NCBI RefSeq assembly: GCF_011764445.1
Contig: NZ_BLPG01000001.1
Span: 2,046,001-2,110,000 of the forward strand
Length of the DNA stretch: 64,000 nt
Direction of reading: 5' to 3'
DNA from: Phytohabitans rumicis
Lineage (GTDB): Bacteria; Actinomycetota; Actinomycetes; Mycobacteriales; Micromonosporaceae
Translations under genes and position numbers: made by a program
Shown: positions 48,370 through 56,861 of the stretch, piece by piece
Layout of the letters: every line of letters starts with the position of its first letter
Position numbering within the stretch: the stretch's first letter is position 1
The notes under the pieces: generated by a model
The model's database searches: none
The model's input: the letters and a program-made list of their open reading frames with translations, nothing else
Told to the model about the DNA's origin: nothing

Positions 48370-50048
48370 TTGCCGGCGTCGGTCCGGGCCTTGGCGAGGA
48401 AGTCGCGCGCCTCGGTGCCGCCGCCCGTCGTACGCCAATCGGAGATGATGCCGTCGAGATCGCTGATCGGACGGCGGCCGCGCACGAGGTCAGTGATCTT
48501 GTCTTCGGTCGGGATCGTCTGCGCCTTGTACGTCGCCGGGAACTCCAGCTTGATGCCGTCCCACGGGTTCGTCTCCATGTGCTTGACCATCGTGTTGGAG
48601 TAGGTCAACAGGTCGCCCACGTACTTCGGGGTCTGCGGGTACGGCGCGATGACCGGGCTGCGGCCGCTGATGAAGAAGTACTGGTTGGCGATCTCCTTGA
48701 AGCCCAGGTCGGTCTTGACCGGGCCGTCCGGCGTCGTCGTGTGGTGCTTGCCCTCCACGCCGTACTCGCGCAGCAGGTACTCCTTGGTGCCGAACGGCGC
48801 CGAGCACCAGTTCATCACCCGCAGCAGCTCCTCGACGCGCTCCTTGCCGAGGCCCTTCTTGATGAAGGTGTACGAGATCGGCTTGTCGTCGCCCCAGACG
48901 AGCGGGTCACCGCCGGTGGCCGAGAAGATCGGCACCGGCTGGAGGTTGAAGGTCGGGGTGATCTTCTGCTGCTCGGCCTGCATGTTCTGCCACGCGCCGA
49001 TACCGTCCTGGTGGAGCAGGATCTTGCCGCTTTCGAGCAGCTTCTTGGCGTCGCCGCCCTTGCTGGCGACCAGGTCGGGGTGCACCAGGCCATCCTTGTA
49101 GACCTTGGCCATGAATTCCACAGCCGCCTTGAACTCGGCCGTCTCGTACTTGTGCTCCGGCGTGCCGTCGGCCTTGATCCGCCAGCCGGTCTCCGACCCG
49201 GGCACCTTGTGAAACATCTGCACCATGGCGAAGATGTCGCTGAACGCCCAGACGCCGGCCTTGGTGTCGGTGACCTGCTTGCCGAGGTTGTAGAGCTCGT
49301 CGATCGTCTTCGGGGCCGTCAGGCCCTTCGCGTCGAGCAGGTCCTTGCGGTAGAACAGCGCCCACGGGAACGGGCCGTCCGTCGGGTTCGGCACGGCCAT
49401 GAGCCGCTCGTTCCAGATAGCGTTCTGCCACGCCCCGGTCGGGAAGGTGGCCAGCATCGGGTACGCCTTGACCTTGTCGCCGGACAGGTAGTCGGTGAGG
49501 TCCTCGAAGAGCACCTTGACCGCGTCGGCGAAGCGCGGCAGCTTCTCCACCTCCCACTGCGGGACGCAGAGCAGGTCGGGCACGTCGCGCGCGCCGAGCA
49601 TCGCGTTCAGCTTGTCCGCGTACGTCAGGCCGTCCTGGATGCTGAAGTTGACCGGGACGCCCAGCTCGTCGTTGACGGCGGCGAGGTACGCGTTCTGCCC
49701 GAGCGCGGGCGGCGCCGGGCCCCACGCCGGTGTCATGGCCCGGATCTCCGTGCCGCTCTTGCCGGGCTTTTCGGTGATCGAGTCGACCAGGGTGGCCGGG
49801 TACTTGTTGAATCCGTCCGGGATCGGTCGGGTGCTGGTGATGTCCGGCTGCGGGACGCCGGAGGGCAGTGCTCCCTGCGCCGGCAGTACGCCGGAGACCT
49901 TGCCGGTATCGGTCGCGGCACCCTTGCTGCCGCCCCCTTCGCCACACGCGCTGAGCAGGCCGCCGCCCGCGATAGCCGTGGCGCCGAGGCCGGCCAGGCC
50001 GAGGAAGTTTCTGCGGTTGGTCGCCGCGCCCGCGAGGGGTGAAGTCAC
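48366..50048 (-). CDS. Sugar ABC transporter substrate-binding lipoprotein, LipO/YtcQ-like (Tat-type signal)
   Basis: A 560-residue binding protein, long like other LipO/YtcQ proteins for bulky oligosaccharides. The N-terminus has a twin-arginine motif (NRRNFLGLAG) followed by a lipobox LLSAC, so it is exported folded and lipid-anchored. Mature blocks include YLAAVNDELGVPVNFSIQDG, WNERLMAVPNPTDGPFPWAL and FPWALFYRKDLLDAKGLTAP. First gene of the operon running leftwards through the permeases and GH42, and possibly to PL11. A palindromic operator lies directly upstream. Confidence 0.93.
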   Translation of the reverse strand: MTSPLAGAATNRRNFLGLAGLGATAIAGGGLLSACGEGGGSKGAATDTGKVSGVLPAQGALPSGVPQPDITSTRPIPDGFNKYPATLVDSITEKPGKSGTEIRAMTPAWGPAPPALGQNAYLAAVNDELGVPVNFSIQDGLTYADKLNAMLGARDVPDLLCVPQWEVEKLPRFADAVKVLFEDLTDYLSGDKVKAYPMLATFPTGAWQNAIWNERLMAVPNPTDGPFPWALFYRKDLLDAKGLTAPKTIDELYNLGKQVTDTKAGVWAFSDIFAMVQMFHKVPGSETGWRIKADGTPEHKYETAEFKAAVEFMAKVYKDGLVHPDLVASKGGDAKKLLESGKILLHQDGIGAWQNMQAEQQKITPTFNLQPVPIFSATGGDPLVWGDDKPISYTFIKKGLGKERVEELLRVMNWCSAPFGTKEYLLREYGVEGKHHTTTPDGPVKTDLGFKEIANQYFFISGRSPVIAPYPQTPKYVGDLLTYSNTMVKHMETNPWDGIKLEFPATYKAQTIPTEDKITDLVRGRRPISDLDGIISDWRTTGGGTEARDFLAKARTDAGK

Positions 50049-50089
50049 GGCGCACTCCCTTCTATTGGAAAAAAGTGGTATGACTGTAG

Positions 50090-50118
50090 TTAGTTCGTCT
50101 ACCGACTAAACAAACTAG
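50090..50118. promoter_or_regulatory. Candidate ROK operator between the transporter operon and its regulator
   Basis: TTAGTTCGT (50090-50098) is mirrored by ACAAACTAG (50110-50118) with two mismatches across 11 bp, and a nested TTAGT/ACTAA pair (50090-50094, 50105-50109) lies within it. The arms resemble the XylR/ROK operator half-site TTAGTTTGT. It lies 42 bp upstream of the binding-protein start and would also cover the ROK promoter. Confidence 0.55.
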
Positions 50119-50227
50119 ACCAACGGTGACCGCCGCCACAAGGGCGGACCCGGTACGGCATGATGGTCGAGCCAGCCCGGGGCACCAATCAGACCTTCTC
50201 GCCGGGAACGGGGCTGACTTGATCACG

Positions 50228-51718
50228 ATGCAGACCGGGCCGCAGCCGGCCGACTTCGCCGACGTGCGAGCCACCAACCTCGCCGTCGTACTGCGTCATG
50301 TGCGTACGCACGCACCCTGCTCGCGCGCCGACATCGCGGCCGCCACCGGCCTCAACAAGGCCACCGTCTCCAGCCTGGTCGCCGACCTCATCGAACGGCG
50401 GCTGCTGCGCGAGACCGGCCTCGCCGAGCACCGCATCGGCCGGCCCGCGACGATGCTGGTGCTCGACGGCCAGCCGTACGCGGCGATCGGCATGGAGGTC
50501 AGCGCCGACCACCTGACCGCCGTCGCCGTCGACCTGGCCGGCGAGCAGCTGCTGTCCTGGCGCCGCGCGTTCACCGGCACCTCTACCAGCGCGGGCAAGG
50601 CGGTCAGCGCCATCGCCGCGCTCGCCACCCGGGCCGCCAGCCGGGTGACCGCCCAGGGCCGGCAGGTGCTGGGCCTGACCGTCGGCGTGCCCGGACTTGT
50701 CGACGCGGACGGCGCCGTACGCCTGGCCGCCGGCCTCGGGTGGCGCGACTTCGAGCTGCGCGCCGACCTGGTGCGGGCCTTGCGCGACCCCAAGTACGAC
50801 GTCGCCGTCGACAACGACGCCAACCTGTCCGCGATGGCCGAGCACCGCTACGGCGCGTACGCCGGCACGGCCAACCTCGTCTACCTCACCGGCGAGCTGG
50901 GCATCGGCGCCGGCGTCGTGGTCGACGGGCGGCTGCTGCGCGGCGGGCGCGGGTTCAGCGGCGAGATCGGCCACATCCAGCTCGACCCGGCCGGCCCCAC
51001 CTGCGACTGCGGCCGGATCGGCTGCCTGGAGGCGCTCGCCGGGGTGTCCGCGATCATCCGCCGGGTGCTCCCCGACGCCGAGACGGACGGCCCGATCACC
51101 GACTACGCCCCCGAGATCGACGAGGTGGTACGCCGGGCCCGCCGCGCCGACCCACCCACCCTCGACGCCCTCGCGGAGGTCGGCCGCCACGTCGGGCACG
51201 GCGTCGCGATCCTGGCCAACCTCGTCAACCCCGACGTCGTGGTGCTGGGCGGCATCTTCGTACCGCTGGCGCCCTGGCTGCTCCCGTCCGCCGAGGCGGA
51301 GCTCGCTGCCCGCGCGGTCGCCCCGGACGCGGGCGGTTGCAAGGTCGTCGCGTCCGCCCTCGGCCCCGGCACCGCGGCCACCGGCGGCGCCGCCCGCGCC
51401 CTGGCCGCCGTCGACGCCGGCCACCTACCTCCACTCCCCACCGCCCCTGAGCAGGCCCACGGGGACGCATCGAGCTTTCCGGAACATTTGGGAGCGCTCC
51501 CTATTGACCCGGACCGTTGTGTGGTGCGAGTCTCAGAAGGCTCCGGCGTAACACGGCGGAAACTCGTGCAACGGCGGAGTTTTCTTCGAGGGTTTGTCGA
51601 AGCGCTTCGAGTTGACCGGTTAAGGACCAGCACGGATGGGCCTTTGGATCATCGTAGCCGCAGGTCGAAGCGCTTCGACGCCGTCGAGAGCTCCATCGGC
51701 GCATATGGAGACGGGTGA
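50228..51718 (+). CDS. ROK-family transcriptional regulator (C-terminal read-through suspected)
   Basis: NagC/XylR-type regulator. N-terminal winged helix-turn-helix (DVRATNLAVVLRHVRTHAPC, SRADIAAATGLNKATVSSLV) and a C-terminal sugar-kinase-like domain with VAVDNDANLSAMAEHRYG, GFSGEIGHIQLDPAG and the zinc motif CDCGRIGCLEALAG. It presumably senses an imported pectin sugar and controls the divergent ABC/GH42 operon. Start choice is uncertain: ATG 50228, TTG 50219 and GTG 50126 are in frame. Normal homology ends near PPLPTAP (about 51450); the next 90 residues run over palindromic operators. One missing base near 51421-51447 would restore a TGA at 51448-51450. Confidence 0.88.
   Translation: MQTGPQPADFADVRATNLAVVLRHVRTHAPCSRADIAAATGLNKATVSSLVADLIERRLLRETGLAEHRIGRPATMLVLDGQPYAAIGMEVSADHLTAVAVDLAGEQLLSWRRAFTGTSTSAGKAVSAIAALATRAASRVTAQGRQVLGLTVGVPGLVDADGAVRLAAGLGWRDFELRADLVRALRDPKYDVAVDNDANLSAMAEHRYGAYAGTANLVYLTGELGIGAGVVVDGRLLRGGRGFSGEIGHIQLDPAGPTCDCGRIGCLEALAGVSAIIRRVLPDAETDGPITDYAPEIDEVVRRARRADPPTLDALAEVGRHVGHGVAILANLVNPDVVVLGGIFVPLAPWLLPSAEAELAARAVAPDAGGCKVVASALGPGTAATGGAARALAAVDAGHLPPLPTAPEQAHGDASSFPEHLGALPIDPDRCVVRVSEGSGVTRRKLVQRRSFLRGFVEALRVDRLRTSTDGPLDHRSRRSKRFDAVESSIGAYGDG
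51489..51502. promoter_or_regulatory. CebR-like LacI-family operator (TGGGAGCGCTCCCT)
   Basis: 13 of 14 positions match TGGGAGCGCTCCCA, the box of the cellulose/cellobiose regulator CebR of Streptomyces; the inner 12 bp is a perfect palindrome. It lies 222 bp upstream of the GH3 start, within what should be intergenic DNA. Confidence 0.65.
51596..51679. promoter_or_regulatory. Two GAAGCGCTTC-type LacI operators flanking a -35-like TTGACC
   Basis: TCGAAGCGCTTCGA at 51597-51610 and GTCGAAGCGCTTCGAC at 51664-51679 are perfect palindromes with the central CG typical of LacI-family sites, 68 bp centre to centre. TTGACC at 51612-51617 could be the -35 of the GH3 promoter; the -10 is unclear. They are probable binding sites of the LacI regulator encoded at 54584-55645. 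Confidence 0.7.
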
Positions 51719-51724
51719 TCGACA

Positions 51725-54591
51725 ATGAACGAACCACCGCATGGCGAGGCGTTCCGCGAGCCTGACCGGCCCCTCGACGCCCGGGTGGCCGACCTGCTGG
51801 GCCGGCTGACCCTGGCGGAGAAGATCGGCCTGCTGCACCAGCACCAGGCACCCGTCCCCCGCCTGGGGCTCGGCTCGTTCCGCACCGGCACGGAGGCCCT
51901 GCACGGGCTGGCGTGGGTCGGCCCGGCCACCGTCTTCCCCAGGCCGTCGGCCTGGCCAGCACATGGAACCCCGACCTCGTCACGGCGGTGGGCGCGGCCG
52001 TCGGCGACGAGGTGCGCGGCTTCCACCACAAGGACCCCGAGCGCATCGGCCTCAACGTCTGGGCGCCCGTCGTCAACCCGCTGCGCGACCCACGCTGGGG
52101 TCGCAACGAGGAGGGGTACGCCGAGGACCCGTGGCTCACCGGCGTCATGGGCACCGCGTACGCCTCCGGCCTGCGCGGCGACCACCCGGTCTACCTGCGT
52201 ACCGCGCCGACGCTCAAGCACTTCCTCGGCTACAACAACGAGACCGACCGCTGCACCACCTCCAGCAACCTGCCGCCCCGCGTCCTGCACGAGTACGAGC
52301 TGCCCGCGTTCCGGGCGCCGATCGAGGCCGGTGCGGCGGTCGCCGTGATGGCGTCGTACAACCTGGTCAACGGGCGGCCGGCCCACCTCAGCCCGCTCAT
52401 CGACACCGAGTTGCGCCGGTGGACCACCGGCGAGGTGCTCGTCGTCAGCGACGCCGCCGCCGCGTCGAACATCGCGGGCGCGCAGGGCTACCACGCGGAC
52501 CACCCCGCCGGGTACGCGGCCGCGCTGCGCGCCGGCATCGACAGCTTCACCGAGGACGGCCCCGACTCCGCCCCGACCGTGGCCCGCCTGAGCGAGGCGC
52601 TGGACCGCGGTCTCATCGACGAGTCCGATGTGGACCGGGCGGTGCGCCGGATCCTGGTCACCCGGTTCCGGCTCGGCGAGTTCGACCCGCCCGAGCGCAA
52701 CCCGTACGCCGCCATCACCGCGGACGTCATCAACTGTGCCGCGCATCAGGAGCTCGCCCGGGAGGCCGCCCGGCAGTCCATGGTGCTGCTCAAGAACGAC
52801 GGCATCCTGCCGGCCACGCCCGCGCGCGTCGCCGTCATCGGCCCGTTCGCCGACACCGTCCAGGAGGACTGGTACAGCGGCACCCTCCCGTACGCGGTCA
52901 CCGCGTACTCGGGAATCGCCGCCCGCCTCGGCCCGGGGGCCGCGGCCTTTCACGAGGGCGTCGACCGCATCGCGCTGCACAGCATCACCGGGTACGCCTG
53001 CGCGACCGACCGGTCGGTCGGCGCTGCTCTGCGGACGGACGACGGGGCGCCGGCGCCGGAGACCTGGTTCGACCTCTTCGACTGGGGCGAGGGCGTGGTC
53101 GCGCTCCGGGCCGCGGCCAACGGCAAGTACATCGGGGTCGACGACGAGGGCACGCTCGTCAACGACCGCGCGCAGCCGTGGGGCTGGGTGGTGCAGGAGA
53201 CGTTCCGCATCCTCGACCGCGGCACCGGCCAACTGCTCTACCACCTCGCCACCGACCGGTACGTCAGCGTGGACGCCGACGGAGTCCTGCGCGCGAACGC
53301 GACGGAGGCTGAGGCGACTCAGTTCACTGTGGAGCTGGTGGCGGACGGCGCGCGGGACGCCGCGACCACCGCCCGTGACGCGGACCTCGCCATCGTCGTG
53401 GTCGGCAACCACCCGATGATCAACGGTCGGGAGACCGAGGACCGGGTCGACCTGGCGCTGCCACCCTCGCAGCAGGCGCTCATCCGGGCCGTGCAAGCGG
53501 CCAACCCGCGCACCGTGCTCGTCGTCACCAGCAGCTACCCGTACGCGATCGAGTGGGCCGACACGCACCTGCCGGCCGTGCTGTGGTCCTCGCACGGCGG
53601 CCAGGAGTACGGCAACGCGCTCGCCGACGTGCTCCTCGGCGCGGCGGACCCGGGCGGCCGGCTGACCCAGACCTGGTACCGCGACGCGGCCGAGCTGCCG
53701 GACCTGCTCGACTACGACATCATCGCGTGCGACGCCACCTACCTCTACTACCGCGGCCGGCCGCTCTATCCGTTCGGCCACGGGCTGAGCTACACCACCT
53801 TCGAGTACGCCGACCTGCGCCTGTCCACTGTGGAGGTCGACCAGACCGGCACGGTCGCGGTGAGCGTCGACGTCACGAACACCGGCGACCGCGCCGGGGA
53901 CGAGGTCGTCCAGCTCTACACCCGGCAGCGGCGCTCGCGGGTCAAGCAGCCGCTGCGCCAGCTCCGCGCCTTCCGCCGGGTCACGCTGGCGCCCGGCGAA
54001 CGGACCACGGTGACGTTCGAGCTGCGGGCGGCCGACCTGGCGTTCTGGGACGTCACCAGGGGGCACACCGTGGTCGAGACGGCCCGGCACACCATCCAGG
54101 TCGGACGGTCCAGCGCGGACATCGCGCTGACCACCACCCTGTCCGTACGCGGGGAGCGGATAGCACCTCGGCAGCCACTACAAAGTCCACTGTGGGCGGT
54201 GGACCACGACGACTACGCCGGCACGGTCCTGCTGGACGACGAGCCACACCGCGCGGACGCGGTCGGTGCCGCCGAGCCGGCTGGCTGGATCGGCTTCCAG
54301 CAGGTCGACTTCGGCGCCGGGGCGAGCGCGGTGGCGGCGCGCGTCACCAGCCGTACCCGGGAAGCAGCTGGCGCCCGTGTGACGCTGCGCCTGGACGACC
54401 CGCTGTCCGGGCCGATCGCCGGAAGCATTGTCGTGCCTACCGCCAACGACCGTCACGACTGGACCGAAGTACATGCCGCGATCACCGGAGCGGCTGGAGT
54501 ACGGGACCTCTACCTGTCGTTCGAGGCGCCAGGCGCTACCGTGAGCAGTCTGACCTTCACAACGGGCGGGACGGAGGCGTCTGGTGACTGA
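51725..54591 (+). CDS. GH3 glycoside hydrolase (beta-xylosidase-like) with fascin-like insert and C-terminal CBM6-like domain (single-base frameshift)
   Basis: A 955-residue intracellular-type (no signal peptide) GH3 enzyme. Start region ADLLGRLTLAEKIGLLHQHQ; the xylosidase-type block DPRWGRNEEGYAEDPWLTG; nucleophile Asp in VLVVSDAAAASN near 240; second domain with ARQSMVLLKNDGILPA; and a fibronectin-III-like domain (VSVDVTNTGDRAGDEVVQLY). Between them, at about 450-545, is a beta-trefoil insert resembling fascin (VALRAAANGKYIGVDDEGTL). The last 135 residues (WIGFQQVDFGAGASAVAARV...) look like CBM6. The frame breaks at the C run 51937-51940; one more base joins FP to QAVGLASTWNPDLVTAVG. Overlaps the LacI gene by 8 bp. 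Confidence 0.9.
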
Positions 54592-55645
54592 TGCGGCGCC
54601 GAACCGCGGTGCGAAGCGCGCCGACATGGTCACGATCACCGATGTGGCACGGCACGCCGGCGTGGCGGTGAGCACGGTGTCGTACGTCCTGAGTGGCAAG
54701 CGGGCGATCTCGGCGACCACCCGGCAGCGCGTGCTCGCCAGCATCCGGGCCCTTGGCTACCACCCGAACGCCGGCGCCCGCGCGCTCGCCAGCCGGCGGG
54801 CCAACGTCATCGCGCTGGTGCTGCCGTTGCGCTCGGGCATGCACCTGCCGGTGCTGATGCAGTTCGCCACCTCGGTGGTGACCACCGCCCGCCAGTTCGA
54901 CCACGACGTCCTGCTCGTCACCGCCGACGAGGGCCCCTCCGGGCTGCGCCGGATCGCCGCCAGCGCGATGGTCGACGGCATCGTGCTCATGGACATCGAG
55001 ATGCACGACCCGCGCGTGCCGCTGCTGCTCGACCTGGAACGCCCCAGCGTGCTCATCGGCTTCCCCGCCGAGGCCGCCAACCTCACCTGCGTCGACCTCG
55101 ACTTCTACCGGGCCGGCGCGGTGTGCGTCGACCACCTCGTGGCGCTCGGCCACCGCCAGATCGCGCTGCTGGGCGCCCCCGCCGTGGTGTACGAGCGGGA
55201 CACCGGGTTCGCCCACCGCACCCGGGCCGGCTTCACCGAGACCGCCGAGCGGTACGGCATCGAGGCCATCGCCCAGCCCTGCGAGGAAAACTTCGACGCC
55301 GTACGCCAGGAGCTGGCCGGCCTCATGGAGCGCCACCCCGGGCTGTCCGGCCTCGTCGTACACAACGAGGCGGCCGTCGGACACGTGCTGGCCGCCCTGC
55401 CGCTGCTCGGCCGGCAGGTGCCGCACGACATCTCGGTGGTGGCGATCTGCCCCGACGAGGTGGCCGAACGCGCCAGCCCGGCGCTGTCCTCGGTGCTGAT
55501 CCCCGCCGAGGAGGTCGGCCACCAGGCGGTGACGCTGCTGATGCGCAAGCTGGAGGGCCAGCCGGTGCCCGGCGGCACCCTGCTCGACCCGAGGCTCACA
55601 GTACGCGCCAGCACGGCCACGTTCTCCCCCGTTGGGGTCCGCTGA
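54584..55645 (+). CDS. LacI-family transcriptional regulator
   Basis: A 353-residue repressor. HTH: VTITDVARHAGVAVSTVSYV then LSGKRAISATTRQRV with the hinge helix GARALASRRANVIALVLPLR; the C-terminal sugar-binding domain is type I (DGIVLMDIEMHDPRVPLLLD, GHRQIALLGAP, VVAICPDEVAERASP). The GTG overlaps the GH3 stop by 8 bp, so the enzyme and its regulator are made together. The palindromes upstream of GH3 are its likely targets. Whether it is the CebR orthologue cannot be told from sequence alone. Confidence 0.92.
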   Translation: MTDAAPNRGAKRADMVTITDVARHAGVAVSTVSYVLSGKRAISATTRQRVLASIRALGYHPNAGARALASRRANVIALVLPLRSGMHLPVLMQFATSVVTTARQFDHDVLLVTADEGPSGLRRIAASAMVDGIVLMDIEMHDPRVPLLLDLERPSVLIGFPAEAANLTCVDLDFYRAGAVCVDHLVALGHRQIALLGAPAVVYERDTGFAHRTRAGFTETAERYGIEAIAQPCEENFDAVRQELAGLMERHPGLSGLVVHNEAAVGHVLAALPLLGRQVPHDISVVAICPDEVAERASPALSSVLIPAEEVGHQAVTLLMRKLEGQPVPGGTLLDPRLTVRASTATFSPVGVR

Positions 55646-55671
55646 TACCGGATTTGTCGTGTAATGGGGAC

Positions 55672-56283
55672 ATGACCAATTCTCCTGTGGTCTTGCCCAA
55701 GGCTCCCTGGTGGCTGTTCCTCGGCACGGGCATCCTGTGGATCATCTACGCGTGGATCGTGCTGCGCTTCGACGACGCGTCGGTGGCGGCGGTATCGGTC
55801 CTCGCCGGCCTGGTCGTCCTGTTCGCGGCGGCGTCTGAGCTGCTGCACGCGTTCGTGGCGCCCGGCTGGCGCTGGCTGCACGCCATCCTCGCCGGGCTGT
55901 TCACGATCACCGGCATCGTGATCCTGTTCCGCCCCGGCACCGGCTTCGCCTGGCTCGCCGCCTTCGTCGGCTGGTACCTGCTGATCAAGGGCTTCTTCGA
56001 CGTGGTCATGGGCTTCGTGACCAAGTCGGAGAACGACGCCTGGTGGCTGCTCGTGCTGGTCGGCGTGGTCGAGGTGCTCCTCGGCTTCTGGGCCGCCGGC
56101 AGTTGGGTGCGGTCGGCGTTCCTGCTGGTGGCGCTGGTCGCCGGCGTCGCCCTGGCCCGCGGCATCGCCGACATCGTGCTCGCCTTCCAGCTCCGCCAGT
56201 TCAACAAGGCCGTCGACCGCGTCCCGTCGGGCCGCTTCACCGCGCCGCCCGGCGCCGCCGCCGCCGGACCCGCGGCCCCCTGA
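55672..56283 (+). CDS. HdeD-family (DUF308) membrane protein
   Basis: A 203-residue protein with six regularly spaced hydrophobic helices and short loops, opening PWWLFLGTGILWIIYAWIVL, with the repeated GxLLI/RGxxD pattern (GWYLLIKGFFDVVMGF and ARGIADIVLAFQLRQF) of HdeD/DUF308 proteins, and an alanine/proline-rich cytoplasmic tail. HdeD of Escherichia coli is linked to acid resistance at high density; function here is unknown. ATG at 55672 with GGGGAC just upstream. A strong hairpin follows the gene. Confidence 0.82.
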   Translation: MTNSPVVLPKAPWWLFLGTGILWIIYAWIVLRFDDASVAAVSVLAGLVVLFAAASELLHAFVAPGWRWLHAILAGLFTITGIVILFRPGTGFAWLAAFVGWYLLIKGFFDVVMGFVTKSENDAWWLLVLVGVVEVLLGFWAAGSWVRSAFLLVALVAGVALARGIADIVLAFQLRQFNKAVDRVPSGRFTAPPGAAAAGPAAP

Positions 56284-56317
56284 TCTTCGGGCGCGGCCGG
56301 TCACGCACCTGCCCTCG

Positions 56318-56355
56318 CCGCGGCGGTCCGCGATTCGAACTCCGGACCGCCGCGG
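56318..56355 (+). terminator. 13-bp perfect hairpin after the HdeD-like gene
   Basis: CCGCGGCGGTCCG (56318-56330) pairs with CGGACCGCCGCGG (56343-56355) across a 12-nt loop, 34 bp after the stop. Likely a terminator. Confidence 0.65.
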
Positions 56356-56428
56356 CCCGCCGCCACGGGGCGTGCCGTTTGGTGCTGCCCCCTCAGCGCG
56401 CTTCGCGCGCGGACCCGATTTGCCGCGG

Positions 56429-56484
56429 TGATCATGAAGTTAGCGTCACGGCAAGCGCTCTCCCCGGCGCTAACCCCATGATCA
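56429..56484. repeat. Imperfect 17-bp inverted repeat
   Basis: TGATCATGAAGTTAGCG (56429-56445) versus CGCTAACCCCATGATCA (56468-56484): 15 of 17 positions pair, with a 22-nt loop. Similar GATCATGAAGTT palindromes recur in Micromonosporaceae intergenic DNA (recollection, not checked). Confidence 0.6.
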
Positions 56485-56548
56485 TCGCAGACTGGCGTCG
56501 ATCTCCTGCCCTGCCCGCCAAGTCCACTAGCCCGCCCGCGCGAGCCCT

Positions 56549-56630
56549 CAAAAGGGGCAGCCCTTTGGGGCGCGAATCCTGAGCACGGCTCCCCCATACC
56601 CGCCCACGCGTGTATACGGCTCCCCTTTTG
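56549..56630. repeat. Inverted repeat CAAAAGGGG ... CCCCTTTTG
   Basis: Nine-base arms at 56549-56557 and 56622-56630, with further G/C-rich short inverted segments (GGGGCAGCCC, GGCTCCCC...GGGGCC) between and next to them. Function unknown. Confidence 0.45.
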
Positions 56631-56680
56631 GGGCCGCCCGCCCGCACCCCGCCCGCGCAGAGCGACTCACCACCCCAAGC

Positions 56681-56761
56681 CCGTCGATCAAGGACTTTCA
56701 CGTCGATCAAGGGCAAACGGTCGTGGATCGGAGATCAAAGCACGACCGTTTGCCCTTGATC
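56681..56761. repeat. Dispersed palindromic element, copy 2
   Basis: A perfect 21-bp inverted repeat (arms 56705-56725 and 56741-56761, core GATCAAGGGCAAACGGTC) around the loop GATCGGAGATCAAAG, preceded by a direct half-repeat GTCGATCAAGGA at 56683-56694. It matches the element at 32922-33026 in sequence, loop length and the preceding half-repeat. Confidence 0.85.
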
Positions 56762-56781
56762 CACGGGAGAGGGGGCCCCGC

Positions 56782-56835
56782 GCGGGGAGCGCGGGGAGCG
56801 CGGGGAGCGCGGGGAGCGCGGGGAGAGCGGGGAGA
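56782..56835. repeat. Tandem repeat, six copies of a 9-bp unit (GCGGGGAGC)
   Basis: Four exact GCGGGGAGC units followed by two GCGGGGAGA units, total 54 bp, immediately after the palindrome. Purine-rich on this strand, so it could be a slippage-prone variable-number repeat. Confidence 0.8.
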
Positions 56836-56861
56836 CGGGGCGGGGTAAGGGAGGGCGGGGG

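Larger units (their letters stand above)
56284..56861. other. Repeat-rich intergenic island without genes
   Basis: 578 bp between an HdeD-like gene and TauE. No ORF with believable codon use. It contains, left to right, a 13-bp hairpin, a 17-bp imperfect inverted repeat, a CAAAAGGGG/CCCCTTTTG pair, the second copy of the dispersed palindrome and a 9-bp tandem array (each listed separately). Confidence 0.7.

Noticed and set aside
56325-56350. tRNA T-arm-like GATTCGAACTCC on the + strand
   Set aside because: It is the loop of a 13-bp hairpin; no acceptor, D or anticodon arms can be drawn around it.
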